A DNA stretch of 64,000 bases from Lunularia cruciata (GCA_948567375.1 OX419755.1:10607001-10671000), one strand, 5' to 3'. Counted from the first letter of the stretch, positions 32,942 to 45,070 are shown. The notes: generated by a model not told the origin, from the letters alone. A program made the numbers and translations.

Positions 32942-34230
32942 TCCATGGTGGATGAAACAATCACACTCATACTTTGAGTGGGATTATTCCATCCCCAAAT
33001 TTGAGTGATCTCCTCTAGTATTGGAGTATTCTCTACATGGGTGTTCCTCTCTAATAAGTCACCAGGCCAAGTAACAAAACCACTAAAAGGTGAATTTGAT
33101 GTTATGGTCCTTGACTATAGTAAGCCAAGACAACCACTATGAAAGTGTATTGGTAGGTGATATACTTGTCCCTCACTTGATTGCCGACCTAGTCTATAAG
33201 AGGTTATCTCCTCCAAATAGTCAATACTAAAACCCATGGAGTATAACATTGCTCCACCAACTAGCACATCATATGACTCTTTTATTGTTGCAATGGCCTA
33301 AGCTCTCACCATAAAGCTATTAGTCAAATGACTCGGTTGAATCTGGATAATAAACTCTCCATCTGTGATGTATTATGTAGAACCACCTCCTTGAGATGTT
33401 TGGATTTGAAATAGATACCTCTCCACATCAATCTTTTGTAGCTCTAGATTGACAACAACTTCTTTCCCCAACCTAAAGGGCTACTTACTAGAGTCTAATT
33501 TCACTTTATGTGGTGTATAGACCGTCCTTGAACGCCCCATCAAATGGAAAATCCCCCTCTAGTTATCCAATAGGACAGCTCTAAATGTGTGAACTATGCT
33601 CAGTCAAAGGTAGGTCTAGTGGTAACTCCTCCAATCTAGCTATTTTTGCTTTCTATAAGCCATTGGTCATTGAGCGGATCCCATGCTCCTCAACCAACTC
33701 CACTATCAACCACCTTTGCTCTAGAAGCAAGAACCACATCATCCTTACACTAACTGGAATGCTAGAGTTGGGTCAACTCCCAATGTAAATATATCACTGG
33801 TTGAGAATAAAGGGAAGTGCATAATCAACCAAGCCGCCCTCAACATCAAGCTAGACTCAATCTGTGTAGTAGTAGGTGTTTGATTAGCATCAAGTATATC
33901 ATGCACTCCATTACCACCTACCATACTTGCACTAGGATGTCTAGGAGCCATGGATATTGTTTGTAATGCCTCAAAGAGTAAAAGATTGAGGGAGTCTGAC
34001 CTATCTACCAACCTCTCCTCTTTGTAGGTCAGAATCCATTGATGCTCCTCTAGGCTCTAGAGCACGTATTGCACTCTTAGTCATTGTGTTAGATGCATCT
34101 CTTTGTGTTGCTCCACACACAAACTCCAAGACATTTCTATCACCAACATAAGAGGTGGAAGTCTCAACACCCAAATTTGATCTCCTTTGAGCTATGGCCA
34201 TGTTAGCCAATCTCTACTCTAACTTCTCAA
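32942..34230 (-). pseudogene. protease and methyltransferase start of F4a
   Basis: Minus strand: 34011-33745 is the gag-protease junction region (TPTTTQIESSLMLRAAWLI, matching F4b 24160-24230). Protease blocks follow to about 33050, then the region matching F4b 25040-25110, the start of the methyltransferase segment, to the F4b junction at 32942. The protease DSG box at about 33700 reads as a decayed variant. It joins 19961 across F4b. Confidence 0.7.
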
Positions 34231-35800
34231 TCCGAGTAGCTATGGCTGTGTTACAAGTAAGGAAACTACTGCATCCTATTAGGTGTGGATCCTCTATCAC
34301 CACATCTATCACCTCATCTTCCATGACCTAAAGCTCCTCTACTATCTACCATAGTAGCCTTACCATTCTATAAATCCAGGTGAAGGTAAAAGCATTGGTC
34401 ACTAGTGTGACCAAATCTATGGCAATGGTCTCCTTGTCTTTGTATTGGCTATGATGCACAAGAAGTATCATATCTACTATCTTGAGTGGACTCTCTTTGT
34501 GGTGAGGTCCACCACAAGTCTAACAAGCAACACCACCACTCATTGGTTGCTATTGACTGGAAAATGAAGGTCAAGGTCTAGCTACACTTGCCCCTCCACT
34601 TGCTCCATAGAATCTAGGTTGTCCACTCTATCCTCAAAAGCCAACATGGCTTTGTGCACTCTATTGCACTCTAAAAGAAGTAATAGTTATGGATGAGGTC
34701 TCCCTACCAAATCTAGATGTCACCACTTTCTCTTCCACCATGTTGAGCTCAATGCACTCAACCAAACTAAACACATTGCCAAAGAAGGTGAAGTAGCCTC
34801 TAACAACATAACATTATATACTCTGTATAACAACTCCTTGTCCAAGATCCCATACCAAAGTTGAACTACTTGGGCCTCAATAACTCCCTAAGTGAAACTG
34901 ATCAATTATCTCATGCAAGTAAATGCCTTACGTAGGCTCTCTCTAGCCTTCTATTGGAACTCCTATAATCTCCTTAGCTAGTCAATCTGTACTCCTTGGT
35001 AGCTCTACCTCAAGCACTAGAAGAACTCCACCATGGGCCTAAACCTTGGTACTATGCCACCGCTTGTAGTGGTACCTCCACTTGTAGCAGCACCATCTCC
35101 AACCAATACATCTCCATTGGTTCCACCAATGCTATGAGAGGTAGAACTCAATGGGTATTGCTAATCTACCCCTAGCAACCAAGCTTGAAGTGATAGAGAT
35201 GTAGTTTGGAGACCAATATTGTTTCCATAGCTTGATCTCTTCCAATTGAGCTCTCTTGAACTTGTGATAGTCATCCATTGGTAGACTCTCTAAGTGTTGA
35301 AACAACTCCTTCCATGCAAGGAAGGGTGTGAACAAAGTTGGGTTCCACATCTATTGTAGATCACATTAACTATCAAACTCTTGGATGAAGTCATCCAACT
35401 CAATGGTACCTAATATACCAAATTAGCACTTGGGGCCTTTAGAGGCCCATAAGACTTGGCTAAGTCCCACAAAAATGGTACGGACACACCAAGTGCACTC
35501 TCAACTAAATTAGCTCTTGTATCAAACTCCAACTTAGAGTCAATCCCCTCCCTCACTAGGACTAGAGATACAAGCTGATACTAAATGCTACTCCAAGTAA
35601 ACCCACATATTGCAATGTTCTCTCTTCTTGAAACCCAAAGAACTACAACATGACAATGTAACCCAAACCACAATTGTAACCACTGCAAGTATCCCACCAA
35701 GGACCAACACCAAGCATCATCAACATCTAAATATCACCCACTAATGTAACTCTAATTATGACAACTACACTAGGAGAAAGGTGACCTATAACTTATGATC
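34231..35800 (-). pseudogene. gag of F4a
   Basis: Same order as F4b gag in reverse: capsid-like block at 35132-35350 (WKELFQHLESLPMDDYHKFKRAQ), Ser/Gly-rich linker, zinc knuckles at about 34380-34540 (CGGPHHKES and CHRFGHTSDQC, both partly decayed), then the C-terminal linker. Frames broken. Confidence 0.7.
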
Positions 35801-36059
35801 ACAACACATACTCTCAAGGTCTATAGGTCATCATTTCATATCTCACTAGAGAGAAACACAAGTAGTCTGATTGGTCATCACTCCAATCTCACTACCAAGA
35901 GCACACTAGAGCAACAACGCTTTAAAGTCAAGGCACCTCATACAAACATGGTCCACAAACACAACATGGAGAATGGAGGGGGTCCAATCATAAGAAGTCT
36001 AAAAAAAACCTTCCATCTCATAAATCAATACCAAACTCACTTTTCTACCGTTTGGCATT

Positions 36060-36331
36060 TGATATAATAGGAGTGTCTATCTATTTCCTAAGTTATCAAG
36101 ATCACCAAGAATGGGATCAAATTGCCTCTCCTAGCCAAAGTTACATGTGTAAAAGTATTAGTGAAAAAATAACTAGGATAACAAGTGAAGGTGGACTAGT
36201 TGACTAGGGCACCAATCTAACAACCAAAAATCTGGGGTTCAAACCCTATTGCACACAATCTAGAAGGGTGAGTAAATTTTACCAAATAATGACCAACAAA
36301 ATCATCTAAACTAGTTATACCTTTATTCTTG
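36060..36331 (-). repeat. leader of F4a, inner piece, with tRNA-like segment
   Basis: Reverse complement of F4b 21750-21969. It includes the tRNA-like segment on the plus strand at 36183-36250 (A-box TGGACTAGTTGA, B-box GGTTCAAACCC). It ends at TCTTG (36327-36331), the left duplication of F3b. Confidence 0.7.
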
Positions 36332-37094
36332 TGTAATACCAAGAGCTAGCCATATGATCTAGATGTGAAATTTGGTTTGGTACCATCTAGAATGATGTTA
36401 TATATGATGGTCAAAATAGATCAGATAGAAGTATCACCAAAAGAGTATTTCTACAAATAGGGCAGAAATTGAAATAGATTTGAAAACCTTAGAATCAATA
36501 GCTAGACATATGATTTAAAGGTGAGAATTGGTTTTGTAATAGCTAGAAAGAGGTTACACATGATGGACTAAACAGATCAGAAAGAGGTATCACCAAAAGG
36601 GGACTTCTACTAATAGAGTAGGAACCAAAATATGCCTAAAATCTTTGAAGGCAATTTCAAAGGCCTAAATGGATGAATTAGGCCTAAAAAATGTGCAGTT
36701 CCCCCCCCCCCCCCCCCCTAGTAGAGGAAAGACTGGCCTTCCCTTCCCTTGGTTTGTCTCATTGAGAGCTTTCCAACGGTACCTCACCCACATGATTCTA
36801 AGATTCCTACATGAAGATTCCCTAAAGGATTCCATTTGGTCAAAGCTTGTTTGACCAACCAAATAGGACCAGGACCAACATGCCACCCATCCAAGTAAGT
36901 AATCCAAGGGTGGAGCTTGCTGACATGTCACCTATCTATGTGTCTAATCCTATGGTGGAGCTTCCTTGGAGGAGATCTTCTTTGTCTATATAATAAAGAG
37001 AAGGTGCTCCTTTGGATCATCGGAGTTTGAGTGTGAAAATGTGTGTTTCTCATGGTATGTTTCTCTTCAGGTCTCCTATCCTCAGAGTATTACA
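36332..37094 (+). repeat. 5' LTR of F3b
   Basis: TGTAATACCAAGAG to GAGTATTACA. It has an internal tandem duplication of about 140 bp (start to about 36440, and about 36480-36610). An 18-base poly-C run at 36701-36718 is only 7 C in the 3' LTR. A TATATAATAAAG box at about 36988-37000 fits a promoter. No standard tRNA-iMet primer site follows; the next bases are ATAGTACCATAGTGGG. Confidence 0.92.
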
Positions 37095-37229
37095 ATAGTA
37101 CCATAGTGGGTGTTGTCATCCAAGAGAGTGGATCACACCTCTTGGAAGAACATGGGCTACTAAGACTGAGTAATTTTGAGGAGAGACATCATGGTGTAAT
37201 TGGTAGATTAGGAGTGTTAGAGTGAAGAT

Positions 37230-37740
37230 GGAATGGAAGCTCTGGGAGGACAATATCCAACACCTTGCTTTCTGTTCTTGAATCCATTCCACATCAAGAT
37301 TATGTACATTCAGTATGAACAAGTGAGAATGTATCTGGTATATCACTTTGGAGCAGAGTTCATGGATATATTGATGAATTTGCCACATCTAGTGATTATG
37401 CCTATAGTGATTTACAATAGAGAGTGGGATTTGACAATCTACATTTTGTTATGATGGATTTGAATGTCCCAAATCCTTTCTACTTTAACACTCAAGTAGA
37501 AATTCATTATGTAGTGAGACCAAAAGTGATGTTTAGAGATTTCATGGTTAGGAATTTTGGTGAGGAATATTATCAACAAGTGGTAGCTTCTGAGGTCCCA
37601 ATCATAATTCCAATAGTTTGTGTGCCCTCCAAAGTGATCATATTAACTCTATTGAAGTAGACAATAACAATTGAGTGTTACAGGAACTATGGATCCATAG
37701 TTGCAAGAGTTGGTGCAAGGAATGTAGAGGATGTTGAATA
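37230..37740 (+). pseudogene. leader or N-terminal gag coding of F3b
   Basis: Two overlapping open stretches (73 residues at 37233-37454, 78 residues at 37424-37660) with hydrophobic/aromatic content (VYHFGAEFMDILMNLPHL; VVRPKVMFRDFMVRNFGEEYY). They precede the recognisable gag. They may be an N-terminal gag extension or an upstream ORF; I recognise no family. Confidence 0.4.
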
Positions 37741-37757
37741 AATTTTGAGAGATTAAG

Positions 37758-38700
37758 ATGACCATGGAGGCGTTACAAAGTCAAGTGCAGACCCTCAAGA
37801 ATGATCAAGCAATGCAAGAAGAAGAGCCATCTCAAAACCCAATACCTACAATTGAAGTATCTAGAGAGGTACCCGTGCCTACAAATCCTATCAATGATGA
37901 AGCCACATTACTACTCCGGATGAAGAGGACTTGCAACATCAAGCCTTACAAAGGGCAACGTATAATGGGAGTAGTAGAGAATTGGATCTCAAGAATGAAT
38001 TGATATTTTTGGTTGTTCTCAGCAAAGATCACCAAGCATGGTATAGGCGTATTTGCATGTTGGTTCTTGACTGATAAAGCCCTCACATGGTTTGATGCTT
38101 AGGAACAATCCATGTTGGTAGAGAGAAGGGAGGTCACATGGACAACAATGCAAGAAGGATTGCTAAAGAATTTCTAGTCAATGCATTCTGTGCAGATGGC
38201 CCAAATCCGACTATGGGGATTGAAACAAAAGAACAATGTACAAGAGTATATGGAGGCATTTCTAGATCTACAAGTCACAATTACCAACATGAGTCTAGTA
38301 GAGGCTCTCAACAATTTCAAACAAGGGTTAAAGGAGTGGATTTGCCAAGACATCAATGGTACAAAAGCCATTGTTTGTGTGCAAAGAATAGTAAGGGCAT
38401 TGGGTGGAGGTGAAGGAGTAGTCTCACCTCAACATTATTGGGCAGAAATTCCACCCCTGGGTGGACCAGTATCAATGGAACTGTGCAACCTTTGGTTTTG
38501 ATATCAAGGAGCACGAATGCTTCAAGGAGAATGGGGATGGGTAGAAGAATAGAGAGATGGAGTCCCACAAGGAGAAGGAACTCAAGGAGAACAATGTTGT
38601 TGCTACAATTGTGTATCATATATCTACCAAGTGTTGTGCTTGTCTCTCTAGAGGCCCTTGGCCTTCAAACAAGTGATCTTTGAACAACATGGAGAGATGC
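37758..38700 (+). pseudogene. gag of F3b
   Basis: Starts MTMEALQSQVQTLKND (coiled-coil-like), then a capsid region: GVVENWISRMN, LTDKALTWFDA, NNVQEYMEAFLDLQVTITNM, ALNNFKQGLKEWI, a typical retrotransposon gag fold. A zinc knuckle at about 38597-38640 is reduced to CCYNC plus degraded sequence. Frames shift near 38010 and 38180. Confidence 0.75.
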
Positions 38701-38859
38701 ATGGAAGAGGAGGAGGTGGAAATCACTTGGAAAATGAAGATTGCTAATAAATGTACCTCGCGGCTTTACTAGCTCAATAAGAAAGCAAAAAAGCAAGGGA
38801 AGGAAGAAGACAAGCGCGCAAAGGTACCAAAAGGAAACCTCAAAATTGATTGTAGTGAA

Positions 38860-39300
38860 TGGAGTCCTAAAAGCCAATCAAGTGAGAGTATTAATAGATC
38901 CGAGAGCAATAGAGAATTTCTTGTCTTGCTCTATTGCAATAAGATTGGGAATGGATCTAGAGAGAGATGAGAGTGAAGAAGTAGAGTTACCTAACGGGAA
39001 AATAGAGAGGATTGAATCATAACCAAGACGGGTAACACTCTCTATAGGAGAATATCATGAAGCAATTGAGTGGCGAGTGATACAATTAGCTTGTTATGAT
39101 GCAATCTTAGGCATGCCATTGATGGAGTATTACAACCCTATGGTAGATTGGAGGAAGAAAGTAGTGAGAACCCTCCAATGGTTGATCATTAGGGTTAAAG
39201 AAAAATCACACAAGCAAGAATTGCCTCTCTATGTCATAGAGACAACAACTATCTGTAAGACCAATAGATGTTTCATGGGTCTAATAAGAGAAGTCTAGAG
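38860..39300 (+). pseudogene. protease of F3b
   Basis: VRVLIDPRAIENFLS at about 38884-38925 is the active-site strand with DSGA changed to DPRA. AIRLGMDLERDESEEVELPNGK and YDAILGMPLMEYYNP (the conserved ILGMPW block) follow. The active-site Asp is kept, Ser and Gly are lost. Confidence 0.8.
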
Positions 39301-39319
39301 TGCACAACTTGATGGACAA

Positions 39320-40040
39320 TTTCCTGAGAAATTGAAGGATGTGGTAAATGAGTTTCAAGATGTCTTTCTCAATGATCTACCCTTAGAGATACCACCAAAA
39401 AGGAGAGTAGATCATAAAATTGAGACACTTCCAGAGAAGACACCTCCTTGTAAGGCCCCATATCGCCTATCACCTCATGAGTTGGAGGAGTGTAAGAATC
39501 AAATTGAGGATATGCTATAGAAACGGTTCATCCAACCCAATGTATCACCATATGAGGCTCTGGTCTTGTTTGTGAAGAAGGAGGATGGAACAATGTGCAT
39601 GTGCATTGACTATTGGGGTCTCAATCAACAAACAATGAAGAACAAATACCCTTACCTCACATGGACAACCTGTTTGATCAACTCAATAGAGCAAGACACC
39701 AAACCAAACTACCAAACTAGATTTGTGGAGCAATTACAATCAAATCTAAATTGTAGAGGAGGATGTGTACAAAATTGAGTATCTTAATTTTTTACACTTC
39801 AAGTATCTTGTGATGCCTTTTGGTCTCACCAATGCACTTGCTACTTACATGAGTCTTATGAATGACATATTTTGTCCATATTTGGATAAATCTATTATCA
39901 TCTTCCTAGATGACATCTTAGTATATAGTAGCACAATGATTGAACATAAACATCATATACAAGAAGTCCTCCATATTCTAAGATAGAATCAATTGTATGC
40001 CAAAATCTCAAAGTGCTAGTTTGGCAAGTCTGAAGTAGAC
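39320..40040 (+). pseudogene. reverse transcriptase of F3b
   Basis: FQDVFLNDLPLEIPPKR, VDHKIETLP, APYRLSPHELEE, then [33 protein letters not shown] and catalytic FLDDILVYS with FLDDIL at 39903-39920 (intact). A frameshift lies near 39650 and stops near 39518 and 39986. Confidence 0.88.
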
Positions 40041-40720
40041 AACTTGGGGCATAGAGTAAGTGCAATGTGTGTTCAAGTATTGATAGATAAAATAGAGGTC
40101 ATTCAAAAATGGAGTGCCCCTAAAGATCAGACTCAACTCAAGAGCTTCTTAGGGTTGACAGGATTCTATCATCTATTTGTCAAGGACTTTTCCAAGGTTG
40201 CACAGCCTTTAACGGCACTACTTGGCAATAAGAAGAACTAGACGTGGAGAACCGCACAAGAGTTGGCCTTTCAAGAATTAAAAGCCACTTTGCTACATGC
40301 ACCAATCTTGAAGTGGTATGACTCAAAACATCCAATCAAGTTGGCTACAAATGCATCAAGCATAGCAATAGGAGCAGTCCTACAACAAGAATGGCATGAC
40401 AGATGGCATCTAATTGCATATTTCTCTCAAAAGTTATTATCGGTAGAGCACAACTACCACACCATAGAATGAGAAGAGCTGGCAATCATCCTTGCAACCA
40501 AGCATTGGAAGCATTATCTGGGCAAGAAGGCATTTGTAGTAGAGACAGACCATAAATCTCTAGTCTACCTCAAGACGCAAAAGGATCTATCTCATTGCTA
40601 GATTTGGTGGACAGAGTGGCAACAACACTTCAACATGACAATCACCTACATGGAAAGTAAGAGGCAACTTGTAGATGCATTCACCCGCATGCCAATGGCA
40701 AACAACTTGGTGGTAGAGGT
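40041..40720 (+). pseudogene. RNase H of F3b
   Basis: Connection MGHRVSAM, IEVIQKWSAPKDQTQLKSFLG; RNase H IKLATNASSIAIGAVLQQE (first Asp to Asn), LIAYFSQKLLSVEHNY, ELAIILATKHWKHYL, VETDHKSLVYL (Asp kept). Ends with a VDAFTRMP-like DxLSR end. Confidence 0.85.
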
Positions 40721-40849
40721 TAAGATTCACCCTAAATTTTGGCCAAAGATTCAGGCTATTACAAAAACTGATCCATAGATTGTAGAAGCGTTATCATCCA
40801 AATGCGTCACCAATACCCAAGGACTCACCTTTCATGATGGCAGATTATG

Positions 40850-41660
40850 GATCCCAAATGTCCTAGAATTACACACCACCATTCTAGCAAAATGTCATGA
40901 TTTGGCCATTGTAGGTCATCTTAGAGTGGACAAGACCTTGGATGCAATCCAGTGCCATTACTATTGGCCCAAGATGAGCAACAATGTGATGGACTACGTG
41001 CGTAGCTACCTACTTTGTCAATAGAACAAAGCTTTTAATCAAGCTCTTGCAAAGCTTCTTCAACCTCTCCCCACTCCTTCCCAACATTGGGAACAAGTAT
41101 GGATCTTGTTTGTGAATTACCCAAACCACCTTAGGGTTTGACTCCATCGTGGTCTTTGTGGACCGGCTCAGCAAAATGATTCATGTACACCCTACCACCA
41201 AGGATGTGACCGCTTCACAACTAGGTCAATTATACTTAGATGTAGTCTTTTCTCACCATGGCTTGTCTTGAGTACTCATCACCGATAGAGGCACTCAATT
41301 CACCAATTTTTTTTGGTGCACATTCTTTGGGTTCTTCAAAACCAAGTTGGCCATGTCCATAGCTTACTACCCACAAACAGATGGACAAACAAAGCCGGCT
41401 AATCTTACTATTGAAAACTTGTTACGCGGCTTCATCTTAGAAGAGCAAGAGAGGTGGGACACCTTACTCCCGTTGGTAGAATTCACTTACAACAATTTGG
41501 TGAATGTATCTACCCATATCACTCCATTCTTCCTTATGTATGGTGAGCATCTCTTCACAACTTCTAGCTTGACGAAGATCTGTCCGGTGGCTACCAAGGC
41601 CAATGCAATCAACACATTTGTTTCTAGAATCTAACAAGGTGTGAAGAGCGCCAAGCATAG
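40850..41660 (+). pseudogene. integrase of F3b
   Basis: Zinc domain CHDLAIVGHLRVDKTLDAIQ with the Cys pair decayed (YLLCQ then stop). Core: VFVDRLSKMIHVHPTTKD-like, ITDRGTQFTNFFW (second Asp), SIAYYPQTDGQTK and TIENLLRGFI (Glu region), VEFTYNNLVNVSTHITPFF. The longest open stretch is 95 residues at 41347-41634. The first catalytic Asp sits in a frameshifted part near 41100. Confidence 0.85.
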
Positions 41661-41929
41661 ATTACAGATTGTACAAAATCAACAAAAGTAGTATATTAAT
41701 GCACACCGTAGGAACATGGAATTCAATTTTGGGGATCAGGTGTGGCTATTGATAACCAACCTCACATTTGTTGGACCTCGTAAGCTTAGACCTCATTTTA
41801 TTGGGCCTTTTCTATTCTTTGTTGAGTTGGCACTATGGCCTATCACCTCAAGCTACCACCACACATGAACATCCATCTAGTGTTCCATGTTTCCTTCCTA
41901 TGTAAATATGCTCCTTGATCAGGCCAGTG

Positions 41930-42170
41930 TCATTCCACACAAGACATTTGACCTTGTCCGATACTCATTGATGGCACGGAGGAATATGAAGTAGAACATA
42001 TTCTCCAAAAATTCATACGTGGTACTCGCCATCTGTGGGGGGACTATCTAGTATAGAGGAAAGGTTACTCCCTCTATGAAAAAACCTAGGAGCCCGCTGC
42101 CAATTTGACACATGCACCGGTGTTGGTGCAAGCATTTGAGCAACAACTGCACAATGAGGACGTTGCGTCT
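41930..42170 (+). pseudogene. chromodomain of F3b
   Basis: The bases encode DGTEEYEVEHILQKFIRGTR, a LWGDYLV strand, GYSLYEKT and EPAANLTHAP in slightly shifted frames, matching the EYEVE, WKGY and TWEP parts of a chromodomain. W to stop changes are present. The domain places F3 among chromoviruses. Confidence 0.75.
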
Positions 42171-42171
42171 T

Positions 42172-42187
42172 AAAAGGAGGGAGGTTT
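42172..42187 (+). other. polypurine tract of F3b
   Basis: AAAAGGAGGGAGGTTT directly before the 3' LTR start TGTAATACC, the priming site for plus-strand synthesis. Confidence 0.8.
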
Positions 42188-42948
42188 TGTAATACCAAGA
42201 TCTAACCATATGATCTAGATGTAAAATTTTTTTGGTTTGGTAACATCTAGAATGATGTTATACATGATGGTCAAAATAGATCAGATAGAAGTATCACCAA
42301 AAGAGTACTTTTACTAATAGGGCAGAAACCGAAATAGATTTGAAAATCTTAGAACCAATAACTAGACACATAAATTAAAGGTGAGAATTGGTTTGGTAAT
42401 AGCTAGAAGGAGGTTACACATGATGGACTAAACAGATCAGAAAGAGGTATCACCAAAAGAGGACTTCTACTAATAGAGTAGGAACCAAAATATGTCTAAA
42501 ATCTTTGAAGGCAATTTCAAATGCCTAAATGGATGAATTAGGCCTCAAAAATGTGCAAAATGCCCCCCCTCCTAGTAGAGGAAAGATTGGCCTTCCCTCC
42601 CCTTGGTTTGTCTCATTGAGAGCTTTCCAACGGTATCTCACCCACATGATTCTAAGATTCTTACATGAAGATTCCCTAAAGGATTCCCTCTAGTCAAAGC
42701 TTGTTTGACCAACCAGATAGGACCAGGACCAACATGCCACCCATCCAAGTAAGTAATCAAAGGGTGGAGCTTGCTAACATATCACCTATCTGTGTGTCTA
42801 ATCCTATGGTGGAGCTTCCTTGGAGGAGATCTTCTTTGTCTATATAATAAAGAGGAGGTGCTTCTATGGAGCATCGGAGTTTGAGTGTGAAAATGTTTGT
42901 TTCTCATGGTGTGTTTCTCTTCATGTCTCCTATCCTTGGAGTATTACA
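42188..42948 (+). repeat. 3' LTR of F3b
   Basis: TGTAATACCAAGATC to GAGTATTACA, 761 bp, aligned end to end with the 5' LTR including its internal duplication. Most differences are transitions. Confidence 0.93.
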
Positions 42949-43815
42949 TCTTGCCAATTCAAACCCTCTCTAAATCTGGCCAAGCTTCACCCAACTTGAG
43001 CCAAATCTGGAGTAGGTATGTGACCTCCAAACCTAGGCAACCTCCAATAAATCTAACATAACTCTTTTACCAAATCTGATGTAAATCTTACATTTCTCCT
43101 CTACAATTGGTTGACCACCAAATCTTTTGCTAAATCTCCACTTGAGCCGAATTGGAACAATGGGGATCTCCAAATCCCTAATTCAAGGAGATGGATCCTA
43201 ACTACACCTTCAATTTTGAACTTGAAGCTCAATTTGCACCATATCCACTATTTCACCACTTGGGCTCAAATTGAATACCCACTATTTCAAATTGACTCCA
43301 ATCTTAGAAATTTGGCCAGTGCTTCTACATACCGTATGCCTCACTACAAAATTTGCATTAAATTTCCCAAAGCTTCTATACATGATCACTCTCAAGGAAG
43401 CTTGAACCATAATTGAAGTACTAACAATTAGCCATGCTTGGAGATACCACCAATACCCTTAGTTCATGCACCCAATGCCCCTGATTATGACTTCTCTGAT
43501 GTAATCAATTCTTCTTCAACTCAAATCACACTCAAATTAGATAAGTACTCAATCCTTCACTCAACAATCTGCCAACAATTGAGTACTAATTGTAATCAAG
43601 CCACACCCACTCTAACTAAGAGATTATAGGTGACGCTTGTTGGCCTTTGTCCACCATAGCCAAGAACCCAAAGGCTCAACATTACAGAAGTGAGCTCTTT
43701 GGAGTTGCACTTCAAAGGTATACGTCTTTGCTCAACCTAGGTCCCCAACCATAACTACGTAACTAATGGCACATCTGATGGTGCAAATGGTGCAAGTGAT
43801 GATGAGTCCCACCAT
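42949..43815 (-). repeat. leader/LTR of F4a, outer piece
   Basis: Reverse complement of F4b 20800-21740 in patches: the CCAAATCTGG-type gag-leader repeats near 42970-43100, the GTCACC...GGCCTTTGTCCACCATAGCCAAGAACC block near 43631-43675, and the GGTGCAAATGGTGCAAGTGATG block near 43780. Similarity fades at about 43815, so the true outer end is not fixed. Confidence 0.6.
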
Positions 43816-44380
43816 GTGATCAATAACCTTAACATTAAATTGGACTATCAACAAGTATTCCAGGAGTAACTACCAAAATACCTATGATTACCAACAATGC
43901 CACTCCAATGTTTGAGCAAACTAGCCTGGGCACGACAAATGTCATAACAACTTCCCACCAAGATTCTATTTTCAATAAGGGATTTGAGGGTACATGGCTC
44001 TCTAGTGGGTAATGATTATTTTTGCAATTCATTTATATCAAACATATTGGTGCAAGTCACAACTCACATGCATCTCTTCTGACACTTGGAGAACATCCAA
44101 GTGGCTTACTCCATCCTCACAAGATGTTATGTCCTTAGAGCCTCCTATTTGGCACATATATTCCCTTCCATATATGTAATACTACCACACCTATGTACTT
44201 TTGACACCACTTCATGACTTACCTTCTCCACTCTATTAGGGCCATGCATGCTCTCACAATTATAAAATGAGTGGTGTAGATTGCATATAAATTTTCCCAC
44301 CACCATGGGAGGTTGTCAACTCATATTACATGAGGCCATTACACTAGCCAAATATTTAAGTGCATGAGCATGGGTAGCTC
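43816..44380. other. unassigned stretch
   Basis: 565 bp with no match that I can see to other parts of the window and no convincing frame. It could be the missing LTR end of F4a or the upstream part of nLTR-a, which resumes after F5b. Confidence 0.4.
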
Positions 44381-45070
44381 TGTGCGCCGGCCTGTCTTTC
44401 ACTTAGTATGAACCTTTCATGGCTATTATAGTAGCATGCCATGGACTAAGAAGGCAAGGAATCCTAACTCCATCATACTTCCTCCAAGGCTAACACTCCA
44501 AGACTCAAACCATTGCTCACTAGAGAACTCAATGAGAAAGATAGTTGCAAATGAAAGGATGATGAGTACATCCTCACCCCTAGTTTATATGTTTGTGAAA
44601 TAATTATGCATCAAAGTTACTAATTATTGGAGTAACTCAAGTTACTATACTGAAAGTCAAAAAAATTCAAAAGTCTAAAGGAACATCTATACTCATAGGA
44701 ATATTCTCCTAAGCGTGTGGTATTATCTTGATCCAAACACTAAGTCAAAGATTCTGTCACATGGGTTATCCTTGGACTATGAAGCATCCAAAGCAAAAAG
44801 GTTTATGGGTCCAAGAGTTTCTCAACTCTTTCCTCAAAGCAAAACACCTAGGAATAATACAAAGTCAAAACACTAGAATCCAAATTAGTAGTGCTCATCT
44901 TTTGCACTTCCTCTAAAGTAAGATCTCCTCTATCTTACTTATGACTAAATTTAGCTAATCATGACTAATGTAAAACTGTCCTTTATCTCTAGATAAATAA
45001 TATTTCTCAAGTACTTGTAATACCAAACTAAATATCACAATAACACATATATGCACAAATGGGTGTTACA
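44381..45070. repeat. F5b: solo LTR-like element
   Basis: TGTGCGCCGGCCTGTC to GGGTGTTACA, 690 bp, same family as F5a. The flanks GCTC and ACTC fit a 4-bp duplication with one transition. The 62-residue frame at 44728-44916 has a counterpart in F5a (20442-20630) but shows no domain and is probably incidental. Confidence 0.75.

Larger units (their letters stand above)
36332..42948 (+). mobile_element. F3b: full-length Ty3/gypsy chromovirus
   Basis: Two LTRs (763 and 761 bp) enclose gag, protease, reverse transcriptase, RNase H, integrase and chromodomain in order, with TCTTG duplications at 36327-36331 and 42949-42953. At 6.6 kb it is the only structurally complete element in the window. All genes have stops or frameshifts. 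It interrupts the leader of F4a. The LTRs are alike but clearly diverged, so it is not recent. Confidence 0.93.
13301..43815 (-). mobile_element. F4a: old Ty3/gypsy element with a DNA methyltransferase, split by three insertions
   Basis: Collinear minus-strand pieces of one F4 copy: LTR/leader (43815-42949 and 36331-36060), gag (about 35800-34230), protease (about 34200-33000), methyltransferase (33100-32942, 19961-19333 and 13807-13301). The gaps are F3b, F4b and F2d. The pieces join cleanly at each inserted element: TCTTG around F3b, AACA around F4b, TGTAA/TGTAT around F2d. Reverse transcriptase onward is missing at the F1c junction. About 5 kb of its own sequence remains in a 30-kb span. 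Confidence 0.8.

Noticed and set aside
36669-36931. minus-strand frame with a glycine run
   Set aside because: The glycines are just the poly-C run in the F3b LTR; the matching LTR has no such run.
44728-44916. 62-residue frame shared by F5a and F5b
   Set aside because: Shared because the LTRs are homologous; no domain, no start context, and not expected in a short solo LTR.
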